Assembly (NCBI RefSeq): GCF_013393325.1
Contig: NZ_QJRC01000094.1
Location: 186,001-250,000 of the forward strand
From: Pseudomonas hunanensis
GTDB lineage: Bacteria; Pseudomonadota; Gammaproteobacteria; Pseudomonadales; Pseudomonadaceae
Direction of reading: 5' to 3'
Length of the DNA stretch: 64,000 nucleotides
The notes under the pieces were generated by a model. That model saw only the letters and a program-made list of their open reading frames with translations. It ran no database searches and was not told where the DNA came from. This document shows, one piece after another, positions 27,356-37,131 of this stretch; the stretch's first letter is position 1, and every line of letters starts with the position of its first letter. The translations under genes and the position numbers were made by a program.

Positions 27356-27646
27356 TCAGCTGCCATGCAGCTCAGGCCACACCGGGCGCATGCCGCGTCG
27401 CTGGGCATCGAGGATGGCACGGCATAGGTCACACAGGCGGCCATCGCGGTAGATCGAGCGCGGGACCCCCGACCAGCGCGGCTGCGCAGGTAGCAGACCA
27501 CCGCACAAGGTACGGTCGACTGGCACACCCAGCTCAAGCTGGCGGGCCACGAGGTGAACACGGATTTCCTGGCAGGCGAACAAGTCGAGCTGCTCGTCAG
27601 GCTCGATCAGTTGGTAGGCAAACAGGGACCAGGCAGGGCGCGGCAT
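27356..27646 (-). CDS. Hypothetical protein with CxxC motif
   Basis: A 96-residue cytoplasmic protein I cannot assign to a family. It contains LFACQEI near residue 28 and GRLCDLCRAI near residue 73, the latter a CxxC pair that might bind metal or form a disulfide. The start at 27646 (MPRPAWSLF) is tentative; an in-frame ATG at 27676 is possible. It lies between the L,D-transpeptidase and tesA, all on the minus strand but with more than 50 bases on each side, so it is probably expressed alone. Coding status rests on GC-skewed codon positions and uninterrupted frame. Confidence 0.6.
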   Translation of the reverse strand: MPRPAWSLFAYQLIEPDEQLDLFACQEIRVHLVARQLELGVPVDRTLCGGLLPAQPRWSGVPRSIYRDGRLCDLCRAILDAQRRGMRPVWPELHGS

Positions 27647-27704
27647 TGGGGGCACTCGAAACGGGGGGCGCAACATTAGCCGAAAGGCGCCCTCGTTTAA
27701 AGCT

Positions 27705-28310
27705 TCACAGCAAGGGTTTTATCGCTGGCCAGGCATTTTCCAGCAGGCGCTGCTGGGCACCCTGCGCCGGATGGATGCCGTCGGCCTGCATCAGCTCAGG
27801 CACGCCCCCTACCCCTTCAAGGAAAAACGGCACCAAGGGCACCTGCTTGTCCGCTGCCAGCTGTTCATACACGTTGGCAAATGCGGTGGTGTAGCGCACA
27901 CCATAATTGGGCGGTAGGCGCATGCCCAACAAAAGTACCTTGGCACCAGCCTGGCGCGAACGCTCGATCATCGACGCAAGATTTTGTTGCAATTGCGCGG
28001 GCGGCTGCCCGCGCAGGCCATCGTTACCGCCCAGCTCCAACACCACCAGGCTGGGTTTATGGGCTGCAAGCAGCGCCGGCAGCCGTGCCTGGCCGCCTGC
28101 GCTGGTGTCACCGCTGATCGATGCATTGACCACTTTGTCATCGAAACCTTCGTCCTTGAGGCGGGTCTGCAAGAGAGACACCCAACCCTGGCGGGTATCC
28201 AGGCCAAAACCGGCGCTGATACTATCGCCAACAATCAGCAGCGTTCCCGCCGCCGCGCTCTGGGCCAGGCAATACAGGGCCAGACCGGCACTCAACCACC
28301 ACACTCGCAT
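27705..28310 (-). CDS. tesA: Arylesterase / acyl-CoA thioesterase I (TesA, SGNH hydrolase)
   Basis: A 201-residue periplasmic SGNH-type hydrolase. A signal peptide (residues 1-21) precedes block I LLIVGDSISAGFG with catalytic Ser, block III LELGGNDGLRG with the oxyanion Asn, and block V DGIHP with catalytic Asp and His. It cleaves short to long acyl esters and thioesters. The start at 28310 has GGAGAATCCG upstream. It diverges from ybbA with only 10 bases between the two start codons, an arrangement also conserved in E. coli. Confidence 0.93.
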   Translation of the reverse strand: MRVWWLSAGLALYCLAQSAAAGTLLIVGDSISAGFGLDTRQGWVSLLQTRLKDEGFDDKVVNASISGDTSAGGQARLPALLAAHKPSLVVLELGGNDGLRGQPPAQLQQNLASMIERSRQAGAKVLLLGMRLPPNYGVRYTTAFANVYEQLAADKQVPLVPFFLEGVGGVPELMQADGIHPAQGAQQRLLENAWPAIKPLL

Positions 28311-28320
28311 CGGATTCTCC

Positions 28321-29004
28321 ATGAGCCCCAGCATTCTCGTTGCGCAGAACCTTAGCAAAGTGGTCCCCAGCGCGGAAGGCGACCTGACCATCCTCCACGC
28401 ACTTTCCCTTGATCTCACCCAGGGTGACAGCTTGGCCATCGTCGGCGCCTCGGGCTCTGGCAAGTCGACCCTGCTCGGCCTGCTCGCGGGCCTCGACCAG
28501 CCCAGCGCTGGCAAGGTCATTCTCGCCGGCCATGACCTGGGGCCACTGGATGAAGACCAGCGCGCCCGTGTGCGCGCCGAACATGTGGGCTTCGTGTTCC
28601 AGTCGTTCCAACTGCTCGACAGCCTCAATGCGCTGGAAAACGTCATGCTGCCACTGGAGCTGGACGGCCGCCGCGATGCACGCGAACAGGCGCGCACCCT
28701 GCTGGAACGGGTCGGCCTCGGCAAGCGCCTGAGCCACACCCCACGCCAACTGTCGGGCGGCGAGCAGCAGCGGGTGGCCATCGCCCGCGCCTTCGCCGCA
28801 CAGCCTGCGGTGTTGTTTGCCGACGAACCCACCGGCAACCTCGACAGCCACACGGGTGAGCGCATCAGCGACTTGCTGTTTGAATTGAACAAGGAGCGCG
28901 GCACCACCCTGGTGCTGGTCACCCATGACGAACGCCTGGCCCGGCGCTGCCGCCGCCAGATCCGCCTGGACGCGGGGCGCCTGGTGACCTCGGTGGAAGC
29001 CTGA
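28321..29004 (+). CDS. ybbA: ABC transporter ATP-binding protein YbbA
   Basis: A 227-residue ATPase of the MacB/LolD-like group. Walker A GASGSGKST (about residues 41-49), Q-loop FVFQSFQLLDSLNALENV, signature LSGGEQQR (about 142), Walker B VLFADEPTGNLDS and switch VTHDERLA are all intact. It pairs with the permease YbbP, whose start overlaps its stop by one base (TGATG). MacB-like ATPases drive mechanotransmission rather than classical import. The E. coli ybbAP operon is likewise divergent from tesA. Confidence 0.93.
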   Translation: MSPSILVAQNLSKVVPSAEGDLTILHALSLDLTQGDSLAIVGASGSGKSTLLGLLAGLDQPSAGKVILAGHDLGPLDEDQRARVRAEHVGFVFQSFQLLDSLNALENVMLPLELDGRRDAREQARTLLERVGLGKRLSHTPRQLSGGEQQRVAIARAFAAQPAVLFADEPTGNLDSHTGERISDLLFELNKERGTTLVLVTHDERLARRCRRQIRLDAGRLVTSVEA

Positions 29005-31511
29005 TGAACCACATGCCGTTATCCCGCCTGTGCGGCCTGGCCCTGCGCCAGTTGCTGCGCGACATTCGCGCCAGCGAAGTACGCGTGCTGTTCTTTGCCC
29101 TGCTGGTGGCGGTGGCAGCCAGCACCGCCATCGGCTATTTCGGCGCCCGCCTTAACGGTGCCATGCAACTGCGCGCCAGCGAATTCCTGGGTGCCGACCT
29201 GGTGCTGCAGGGCAGTGCCCCCGCCCGCGAGCAACAGATCGATACCGGCACGGCACTTGGCTTGCGCCACGCGCAGGTGGTCGAGTTCACCAGTGTGGTG
29301 GGCGGCGATAACGGCATCCAACTGTCCAGCGTCAAGGCCGCCGACGGCACCTACCCATTGCGCGGGCAAGTACGCAGCGCGCCGGCACCTTACGCCGAGG
29401 AAACGCCTGGCGGCGGCCCTGCTCCTGGCGAGGCGTGGGTCGAACCACGCCTGCTGGCGGCACTGGGGCTGGCGATTGGTGACAGCATCGACGTAGGCAT
29501 GAAAACCCTGCGCATGAGCCGCGTGCTGACCTACGAGCCAGACCGCGCCAACAACTTCTACAGCCTTACCCCGCGCGTGATGATGAACCTGGCCGACCTG
29601 GGGGCAACCGGCGTGATCCAGCCGGGCAGCCGGGTCACCTACCGCGACCTGTGGCGCGGTGATGCCGAGGCACTGGCCCGGTACCGCCAAGCCGTGGAAA
29701 AAGACCTGGCCGCCAACCAGCGCCTGCGCGACACCCGCGATGGCAACCAACAGATCGGCGGCGCGCTGGGCAAGGCCGAACGCTACCTGAACATGGCCAG
29801 CCTGGTGGCCGTGCTGCTGGCCGGCGTGGCTGTGGCCCTCTCGGCCAGCCGCTACGCCGCACGCCGCCTGGACGCCAGCGCCCTGCTGCGCTGCCTGGGG
29901 CTCTCACGCCGCCAGGCTCTGGGCTTGTATTGCCTGCAGTTGGCCATGCTCGGCCTCGTCGCCGCCTTTGCCGGCGCCCTGCTCGGCTGGCTGGCTCAGT
30001 TGGGCCTGTTCCGCTTGCTGCACGGCCTGCTGCCAAGCGTGGTACCGGCCGGTGGCATCATCCCGGCGCTGGCCGGTATCGGTACCGGGCTGGTTGCACT
30101 GGCCGGCTTCGCCCTGCCGCCAATTGCCGCCCTGGGCCAAGTTCCGCCACTGCGGGTACTGCGCCGTGATCTGTTACCGATACCACCCAGCAGCTGGTTG
30201 GTGTACGGCGCCGCTCTGTTTGCCCTGGGCCTGATCATGTGGCGCCTGAGCCTCGACTTGCTGCTCACTTTCGCCCTGCTCGGCGGCGGCCTGGTCGCTG
30301 CACTATTGCTCGGTGGCCTGCTGTTACTCGGATTGCGCAGCCTGCGCCAGCTGCTGGCCGGCGCGCCACTCACCTGGCGCCTGGGGCTCGGCCAGCTGTT
30401 ACGCCACCCCATGGCTGCCGCCGGCCAGGCCCTGGCCTTCGGCTTGATTTTGCTGGCCATGGCCCTGGTCGCCCTGCTGCGCGCAGAACTGCTCGACACC
30501 TGGCAAGCGCAGTTGCCCAAGGATGCGCCGAACCATTTCGCCCTGAACATCCTGCCGGATGACCGCGAACCGTTCGCTCAACGCCTGCACCAGGTCAACG
30601 CCACTTCAGCGCCGCTGTACCCGGTGACGCCCGGGCGCCTGGTGCAGATCAACGAGCAGCCGGTACAGCAGATCGTCAGCAAGGACTCGGCAGGCGAGCG
30701 CGCCGTACAGCGCGACCTCAGCCTGACCTGGGCCGCCGAATTGCCCGAAGGCAACGCGCTGACCGCCGGCAGCTGGTGGCAAGCCTTGCCAGCCGACAAC
30801 GAAATCCCCGGGGTATCGGTGGAAGCGGAACTGGCCAGCAGCCTGAAACTGCACCTGGGCGACCTGCTGACCTTCGACATCGGCGGCCAGCAGCGCCAGG
30901 CCCGCGTCAGCAGCCTGCGTAGCGTGCACTGGGACAGCTTCCAGCCGAATTTCTACATGATCTTCCAGCCCGGCACGCTACAAGGGCTGCCGACCACCTA
31001 CCTGACCAGCTTCTACCTGGCACCGGGGCATGACCTGGATGTGGTGGCGCTGTCACGGGCGTTTCCGGCAGTGACCATCCTGCAGGTGGATGCCTTGCTC
31101 GACCAGCTGCGCAGCATCCTCGCCCAGGTGACCCTGGCGGTGGAGTATGTGCTGCTGTTCGTACTGGCGGCCGGGCTGGCGGTGCTGTTCGCAGGCTTGC
31201 AGGCCACACTGGACGAACGCATTCGCCAGGGCGCCTTGCTGCGCGCCCTGGGGGCGGCGCGGCCGTTGCTGGTCAAGGCTCGGCGTATCGAATTCGGTTT
31301 GCTGGGAGCGGCCAGCGGGCTGTTGGCTGCAGTGGGCTGCGAACTGATTACCCTGGTGCTGTACCGCTACGCCTTTGACCTGCAATGGAGCCCACATCCG
31401 TGGTTGCTGGTGTTGCCGCTTGCGGGGGCGTTGCTGGTGGGGGGTGCGGGGGTACTGGGGACGCGACGGGCCTTGAATGCTAGCCCGCTGGCGGTTCTAC
31501 GCGACACTTGA
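29004..31511 (+). CDS. ybbP: FtsX-like permease YbbP
   Basis: An 835-residue inner membrane protein with two FtsX domains. It has an N-terminal helix (about residues 27-45), a large periplasmic MacB-type domain (about 50-245), a block of helices around 255-500, a second periplasmic domain, and a last group of three helices (about 715-820, including YVLLFVLAAGLAVLFAGL). About ten membrane helices fit the YbbP type. With YbbA it forms a type VII ABC system, probably for lipid or peptide removal from the membrane; the substrate is unknown. A hairpin follows before the convergent greB. Confidence 0.92.
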   Translation: MNHMPLSRLCGLALRQLLRDIRASEVRVLFFALLVAVAASTAIGYFGARLNGAMQLRASEFLGADLVLQGSAPAREQQIDTGTALGLRHAQVVEFTSVVGGDNGIQLSSVKAADGTYPLRGQVRSAPAPYAEETPGGGPAPGEAWVEPRLLAALGLAIGDSIDVGMKTLRMSRVLTYEPDRANNFYSLTPRVMMNLADLGATGVIQPGSRVTYRDLWRGDAEALARYRQAVEKDLAANQRLRDTRDGNQQIGGALGKAERYLNMASLVAVLLAGVAVALSASRYAARRLDASALLRCLGLSRRQALGLYCLQLAMLGLVAAFAGALLGWLAQLGLFRLLHGLLPSVVPAGGIIPALAGIGTGLVALAGFALPPIAALGQVPPLRVLRRDLLPIPPSSWLVYGAALFALGLIMWRLSLDLLLTFALLGGGLVAALLLGGLLLLGLRSLRQLLAGAPLTWRLGLGQLLRHPMAAAGQALAFGLILLAMALVALLRAELLDTWQAQLPKDAPNHFALNILPDDREPFAQRLHQVNATSAPLYPVTPGRLVQINEQPVQQIVSKDSAGERAVQRDLSLTWAAELPEGNALTAGSWWQALPADNEIPGVSVEAELASSLKLHLGDLLTFDIGGQQRQARVSSLRSVHWDSFQPNFYMIFQPGTLQGLPTTYLTSFYLAPGHDLDVVALSRAFPAVTILQVDALLDQLRSILAQVTLAVEYVLLFVLAAGLAVLFAGLQATLDERIRQGALLRALGAARPLLVKARRIEFGLLGAASGLLAAVGCELITLVLYRYAFDLQWSPHPWLLVLPLAGALLVGGAGVLGTRRALNASPLAVLRDT

Positions 31512-31517
31512 TGGCTG

Positions 31518-31545
31518 CCTGTGCCCGCGAAGAGGCGGGCACAGG
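31518..31545. terminator. Hairpin between convergent ybbP and greB
   Basis: CCTGTGCCCGC (31518-31528) and its complement (31535-31545) surround loop GAAGAG, 7 bases after the ybbP stop. There is no T-run. Confidence 0.6.
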
Positions 31546-31558
31546 TAACGTCAACTCA

Positions 31559-32029
31559 TCACCCGTAGCTGATGCTGTTCACATACCAGGTCGCTTCACC
31601 AGTAGGTGTATGCACCACCACCTCATCGCCCTCCTCCTTCTTCAACAAGGCGCGGGCCATGGGCGAGTCGATCGAAATGTAATCGTTGCGCCCGTAGATC
31701 TCGTCATAGCCGACAATGCGAAACTTCATGGTCTCGCCCTCATCGTTCTCGATTTCGACCCAGGCACCGAAAAACACTTTGCCCTCCTGCTGCGGCGAGT
31801 ACGCCACCACCTTCACATCTTCAAGGCGCTTGCGCAGGTAACGCACTCGGCGGTCGATTTCGCGCAGTAGCTTCTTGTTGTACTGATAGTCGGCGTTCTC
31901 GCTACGGTCTCCCAGCGACGCCGCCCAGGCGACTTTCTGGGTGATTTCCGGCCGATACACCCGCCACAGGTGGTCCAGCTCCTTCTTCAGCGCCTCATGG
32001 CCTTCCGTGGTGATGATGTTGGTGCTCAA
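31559..32029 (-). CDS. greB: Transcription elongation factor GreB
   Basis: A 156-residue Gre factor that stimulates transcript cleavage by backtracked RNA polymerase. The N-terminal coiled coil carries the acidic tip SLGDRSENADYQYNKK (about residues 38-53), whose Asp and Glu hold the catalytic Mg2+. The C-terminal FKBP-like domain includes SIDSPMARALLKKEEGDEV. GreB rather than GreA is chosen from the basic RVRYLRKRLE patch and closeness to the known sequence. A small uncharacterised gene lies 11 bases upstream and may be in the same transcript. Confidence 0.94.
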   Translation of the reverse strand: MSTNIITTEGHEALKKELDHLWRVYRPEITQKVAWAASLGDRSENADYQYNKKLLREIDRRVRYLRKRLEDVKVVAYSPQQEGKVFFGAWVEIENDEGETMKFRIVGYDEIYGRNDYISIDSPMARALLKKEEGDEVVVHTPTGEATWYVNSISYG

Positions 32030-32040
32030 CAGCGCACTCC

Positions 32041-32349
32041 TCAGCGGCGGGTAATCAGGCCTTGGCGCGCGATGCGGGTGAGGTGGCCGATGACTTCGGC
32101 AGCCTCCTCCAGCGCTGGCGCCTGGATCACGGCCAGGTCGAAACGGTCAGTGCCATACTGCGCGAGGTAGCAGCCGCTATCGGCGAACTGAATCAGAAAG
32201 GCACGCGCCTGGCCCTTGCGCCGTGACAGGCCTTCGAGATGACGCAAAAGGGTGGGCTGATGCTGGCCGCCGAGCAGGATGCGCGGTGTGCGGGCCGCCT
32301 GGTTGGCAGGCAAAGGGCTCAAACAGACACTGGTACGTGGGCAACTCAT
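32041..32349 (-). CDS. Hypothetical protein upstream of greB
   Basis: A 102-residue cytoplasmic protein of no recognised family. It is basic at the N-terminus (TPRILLGGQHQPTLLRHLEGLSRRKGQ) and has a helical C-terminal half (VIQAPALEEAAEVIGHLTRIARQG). The start at 32349 follows GGAGAGAAG. It is 11 bases upstream of greB on the same strand and probably shares its transcript. The preceding gap 32350-32573 contains a 24-base perfect inverted repeat. Confidence 0.65.
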   Translation of the reverse strand: MSCPRTSVCLSPLPANQAARTPRILLGGQHQPTLLRHLEGLSRRKGQARAFLIQFADSGCYLAQYGTDRFDLAVIQAPALEEAAEVIGHLTRIARQGLITRR

Positions 32350-32502
32350 GGAGCTTCTCTCCGCCTCGCGAATCCCGCTGGGCAGCGGTGGGAGGCGTCA
32401 CCGAACCAGCGCTTTAGCGGTATTTCGGATGGCCCGGAGGTGGGGCTTTCCTGCGCCCCGCAAGTAGCTGTTTAAATCGGCGCAGGCGGTATGCTAGAGC
32501 TA

Positions 32503-32566
32503 CAAGCGGCAAGATACAAGCCTCAAACCGATCACTTTCGGCTTGAGGCTTGTATCTTGCCGCTTG
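32503..32566. repeat. 24-bp perfect inverted repeat with 16-base loop
   Basis: The arm 32503-32526 (starts CAAGCGGCAAGATACAAG) is exactly inverted at 32543-32566, just 7 bases from the end of the DoxX-type gene. A stem of this length without T-run is unusual for a terminator. AAGCGGCAAG words are common in Pseudomonas intergenic repeats, so it is probably a dispersed element. Confidence 0.85.
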
Positions 32567-32573
32567 CGCAGTA

Positions 32574-33011
32574 TCAGCGGGCGATCAGGCGGTCGAGCGA
32601 GAAGCGGCCTGCGCCTTCGATCATGACGGCAACGGTACCGGCCAGCAGCGCCAAGGCGAACTCATAGCCGTTGTTGGACATGAACAGGCCATTGCCGATG
32701 TGCACCGAGAAGATCGCCACCACCAAGGTCACGGTCAGCGCCAGCGCCGCTGGACGAGCCAGCAGGCCAACCACCAGAGCCAGGCCGCCGAAGAACTCGG
32801 CACTACCGGACAGCAGGGCCATCAGGTAACCCGGGGCCAGGCCGATGCTTTCCATCCATTGGCCGGTGCCTTCCAGGCCATAGCCACCGAACAGGCCGAA
32901 GAGTTTTTGCGCACCATGCGCCATGAAAATGATGCCGACCAGGATGCGGATAACGCTGAGGCCAGCGCCAGCACGGGTAGAGAACAGGGCGTTGAGGGTA
33001 GTGTTGTTCAT
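32574..33011 (-). CDS. DoxX family membrane protein
   Basis: A 145-residue integral membrane protein with four hydrophobic helices (about residues 20-35, 58-80, 83-105 and 115-132). RILVGIIFMAHGAQKLFG near the N-terminus and the GLALVVGLLARPAAL segment are typical of DoxX/SURF4-like proteins. Members are linked to thiosulfate oxidation or redox stress in some bacteria, but function here is unknown. The start at 33011 is supported by the family N-terminus and AAGGACG upstream; the longer frame to 33260 is rejected. It ends in the long inverted repeat. Confidence 0.88.
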   Translation of the reverse strand: MNNTTLNALFSTRAGAGLSVIRILVGIIFMAHGAQKLFGLFGGYGLEGTGQWMESIGLAPGYLMALLSGSAEFFGGLALVVGLLARPAALALTVTLVVAIFSVHIGNGLFMSNNGYEFALALLAGTVAVMIEGAGRFSLDRLIAR

Positions 33012-33124
33012 GTCGGAGCGTCCTTGAAGCGAGGAAGTTGTGTTGGGATGGGCGCCATCATAATCAATTCTACTGATATGAAAATCGCAAAAAGCCCAAC
33101 ATAACAATCTACAAATTCGATACA

Positions 33125-34567
33125 TCAACGCTTCGCTACGCGCTCCAGCGCGACCCGTTCGCGGTTGAACGCCAGGTAGTATTTGTTGACGCTGTTGACG
33201 AAATTGACTGGCCCCATACCCACCTGCTCCATGGCGATGCGTTCGGTCTGGAAAAACCACTGGTTACCGTTGAGCCCACGCCGCCGAGCCTCGGCGCGCA
33301 TGGCCTGGACCCGCTCGGGGCCAAGATTGTAGGCTGCCAGCACAAAGGCCATGCGCTCACGCTCGTTGATCTTGGCACTGGCGAAGAACTTGCGCCGGAT
33401 AAGCGCCAGGTATCGAGCACTGGCCTGGACATTGCCATCCACCGTCGCGGTGTTGCTCACCCCCACGCGCTGGGCGGCCGAAGGGGTGATCTGCATCAGG
33501 CCATGGGCACCACCGGTGCCGCGTGCGGCCGGGTTGAGCGTCGACTCCTTGAAGGCCAGCGCAGCCAGGTTGAGCCAGTCGATCTGCTGCGCCTGACCAT
33601 GCTTCTGCAGCACCGCCCGCACCGAGGCCAGGCGCTGGCGGTCCTTGCTGGCCAACGGGTTGTGCACCCGATACTGACGGCGGTAGATGCGCTCGAACGC
33701 GGCATCCTGGTTGTCAGGCGCGCGGTAACCTTGCAGGAAGTGATCGACTGTCGCCAACAATTGCGGCGCATCACGCCCCACATACCAGCGCATGGCTTGC
33801 GGCGCCCCCAGGTGCACCCGGCTGTCCAGGCGCAGCCGCGGCATAACCCGCGCCCATCGGCGGGCAATAGGCTGCTCGACTACGGTCAGGTGGTAGATGC
33901 CAGCCTGTACCATCTCCAGCACGTCCTCCACCGCCAGCGTCGAATCGACCCACTCCACCTTGATTGGCGGCCGCTTGCGCAGCGCCAGTTGCTGGTTGAC
34001 CTGCTGGATCATTGGCCCGGCGGCGCTGGCGCTGGTCAAGGCCACGGTACGCCCGGACAACTGCTCGACCTTGCTGAAGCTTCGCTCGCCTTTACGCCCG
34101 ACCAGCATCAACGGCACCTGGTCGAGTATCGGCGCACTGCTGCTGACGCCGCGCACCGTGCTGGGGTCGAGCAGTTCGCCAGGCGCAGCCAGGTCACCCT
34201 CGCCACGGGCCAAGGCGCCCAGCAACTGCTCCTTGGCCCTTGGGATGAGTTTCAGCTGGATCTGCTGGTCGTCGTCGGTACGAGCATTGAGGTAATGCTC
34301 CAGGGCACGCAGGCGATAATACTCAATGCCGACCGGCTCGCCCTTGACTTCACCCGAGCTGTTGCGGCTTTGGTTGACCAGCACCCGCAGCACTTTGCTG
34401 GTGCGAATCTGCTGCAGGTCACGCACCTTGGCTGGCGGAATATTCTGCTGCGGCCCCGGCGCGCGCGCCTGTGCCGGACCGGCAAGGACCAGCCCAAGCG
34501 TCAGCAGGAAAACAAGCCAGCATCGCAGCATGCGCAAACGTGTCCGTGGTCGGTGGGCGGCATCCAT
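33125..34567 (-). CDS. MltF-like lytic transglycosylase with solute-binding domain
   Basis: A protein of about 480 residues. After a signal sequence (hydrophobic core CWLVFLLTLGLVLAGPAQA) comes a bacterial solute-binding type 3 domain (about residues 50-300), then a soluble lytic transglycosylase domain with the catalytic glutamate in ALAFKESTLNP and the GGAHGLMQITPSAA and AFVLAAYNLGPERV motifs. This is the MltF architecture, which cuts peptidoglycan to 1,6-anhydromuropeptides. The start is uncertain: ATGs at 34567 and 34531 both give plausible signal peptides, neither with a strong ribosome binding site. It diverges from the TatD gene. Confidence 0.87.
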   Translation of the reverse strand: MDAAHRPRTRLRMLRCWLVFLLTLGLVLAGPAQARAPGPQQNIPPAKVRDLQQIRTSKVLRVLVNQSRNSSGEVKGEPVGIEYYRLRALEHYLNARTDDDQQIQLKLIPRAKEQLLGALARGEGDLAAPGELLDPSTVRGVSSSAPILDQVPLMLVGRKGERSFSKVEQLSGRTVALTSASAAGPMIQQVNQQLALRKRPPIKVEWVDSTLAVEDVLEMVQAGIYHLTVVEQPIARRWARVMPRLRLDSRVHLGAPQAMRWYVGRDAPQLLATVDHFLQGYRAPDNQDAAFERIYRRQYRVHNPLASKDRQRLASVRAVLQKHGQAQQIDWLNLAALAFKESTLNPAARGTGGAHGLMQITPSAAQRVGVSNTATVDGNVQASARYLALIRRKFFASAKINERERMAFVLAAYNLGPERVQAMRAEARRRGLNGNQWFFQTERIAMEQVGMGPVNFVNSVNKYYLAFNRERVALERVAKR

Positions 34568-34589
34568 GGGTTGCACCGCCAAGTGATAA

Positions 34590-35483
<894 letters not shown>

Positions 35484-35577
35484 ATTTGACGCATATCAAC
35501 AACGGACCTGAGTGATACAGGCACAATGATGGCACCTTGCCAATATTGTTTCCGCTCAACTCAGAGAAGACCTGCCC

Positions 35578-37056
35578 ATGGGTGCCTGGCTTAGCAACGT
35601 TTCCTTGAAGTACAAATTCTGGGCCGTCAACGCGGTGGCCTTTGTGACCACCTTGCTGCTGGTGCTGTATGCCGTGCACCTGGAGCAACGCGCACGCGCC
35701 GAGGCAGCGCAGGAGCAAGCGGCCGCGCAAGCCCAGTTGTTGGCTGCCTGGCCGGCCGGGCAAGCACTGCCGCGCCCGGCCAACGTCATCAGCTGGTCGG
35801 CCGGGCAAACGCCAACCTTCGCCGGTGAGGCCCTTGAAGCCCTGCGCAACGCCCAGGGCTGGGTTGCACTGCCCAGCGCCTGGGTCCTCGGTGACAACCC
35901 GCTGCGCGGCGCACAGGTACTGCGCAACGGCGACCAGCAGGTTGCCGTGCTGGCCCAGTCGCCCAGCCTGCGCCAGGTATTCTTCGATCGCTTCAGCAAT
36001 TACGCGGTGTGCGTGCTGATATTGATGCTGGCCATGCTCGGCGCCTCACAACTGCTGATCCGCTTCCTGCTCAGCCAGCTCAATACCCTCAAGGACGTGA
36101 TGCTGCACGTGGAAAAAACCGGCGACCTGGCGGCTCGGGTACCGCTAGCCTGTGGCGACGAGGTCGGCCAGATGGCCGGGGCCTTCAACGCCATGCAGGC
36201 AACCTATCACCGCGTGGTCAGCACCGTCGCCCATACCGCTGCACAGTTGGACTCAGGTGCCGCACGCCTGGCCGCCAGCATGAGCGACGTGCGCCACGGC
36301 ATGCTTGGCCAACAGAGCGAGACCGATCAAGCGGCCACCGCCATCAACGAAATGTCGGCGACGGTGCACCACATTGCCCAGCACGCCGGCGCCACCCGCG
36401 ACTTGTCACAATCCGCCGACACCCTGGCCGGCAGTGGCAAAGAGGTGGTCAGCCGGGTGCAGGATTCGATTTCCGGGCTTTCCAGCGGCGTGCAGCAAAC
36501 TGCCGAGATGATTCGTCAGCTGGCTGAAGACAGCCAGAAAATCAACGGCGTGGTCAGTGTGATCCACAGTATTGCCGAACAGACCAACCTGCTGGCGCTC
36601 AACGCCGCCATCGAAGCAGCGCGCGCCGGTGACTTGGGGCGCGGCTTTGCCGTGGTGGCCGATGAAGTGCGCAACCTGGCCAAACGCGTGCAATCCTCCA
36701 CAGACGAGATCACCACCATGGTTTCGGCCCTGCAGTCGGGCACCCGCGATGCAGTGGAGTTCATGCAGGAAAGCTCGTACAAGGCCGACGACTGCGTGCG
36801 CCAGGCACAGGAAGCCGGTGAGGCGCTGGCCGAAATCACCGGTGCCGTGGCGCAAATGCGCGAAAGCAATACCCAGATTGCTGTGGCGGCCGAGCAGCAA
36901 AGCCAGGTGGCCGAGGAAATGAACCGCGCGGTGGTGAGCATCCGCGATGTCACCGAGCAGACTGTGCAGCAGACAGTGAGCTCGGCGACCACCAGCAGCG
37001 AACTGGCGACCCTGGCAGGCGAACTGAGCAAAGCCATTGGCCAGCTCAAGCTATAG
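35578..37056 (+). CDS. Methyl-accepting chemotaxis protein
   Basis: A 492-residue chemoreceptor. Membrane helix 1 is at about residues 13-31, a small periplasmic domain of about 110 residues follows (rich in alanine, no recognised sensor fold), helix 2 is at about 141-163, then a HAMP domain and a long signalling coiled coil. The conserved hairpin tip [20 protein letters not shown] and [13 protein letters not shown] is intact. There is no C-terminal CheR/CheB docking pentapeptide; the end is GQLKL. The ligand is unknown. A short GC hairpin follows. Single-gene unit. Confidence 0.92.
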   Translation: MGAWLSNVSLKYKFWAVNAVAFVTTLLLVLYAVHLEQRARAEAAQEQAAAQAQLLAAWPAGQALPRPANVISWSAGQTPTFAGEALEALRNAQGWVALPSAWVLGDNPLRGAQVLRNGDQQVAVLAQSPSLRQVFFDRFSNYAVCVLILMLAMLGASQLLIRFLLSQLNTLKDVMLHVEKTGDLAARVPLACGDEVGQMAGAFNAMQATYHRVVSTVAHTAAQLDSGAARLAASMSDVRHGMLGQQSETDQAATAINEMSATVHHIAQHAGATRDLSQSADTLAGSGKEVVSRVQDSISGLSSGVQQTAEMIRQLAEDSQKINGVVSVIHSIAEQTNLLALNAAIEAARAGDLGRGFAVVADEVRNLAKRVQSSTDEITTMVSALQSGTRDAVEFMQESSYKADDCVRQAQEAGEALAEITGAVAQMRESNTQIAVAAEQQSQVAEEMNRAVVSIRDVTEQTVQQTVSSATTSSELATLAGELSKAIGQLKL

Positions 37057-37077
37057 CCACCATAGCCAGCCTCGATT

Positions 37078-37095
37078 GGCCCCCGCTCGGGGGCC
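37078..37095 (+). terminator. Hairpin after the chemoreceptor gene
   Basis: GGCCCCC (37078-37084) and GGGGGCC (37089-37095) pair around GCTC, 22 bases past the stop. There is no T-run, so this is a weak terminator call. Confidence 0.5.
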
Positions 37096-37131
37096 GCACT
37101 AAGCTTTGGGCATGACCGAGAGGAATTACCC

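Noticed and set aside
27705-29012. A fused gene covering tesA and the reverse of ybbA
   Set aside because: The minus-strand frame stays open through the antisense of ybbA, but the signal peptide and ribosome binding site of TesA at 28310 define the real start.
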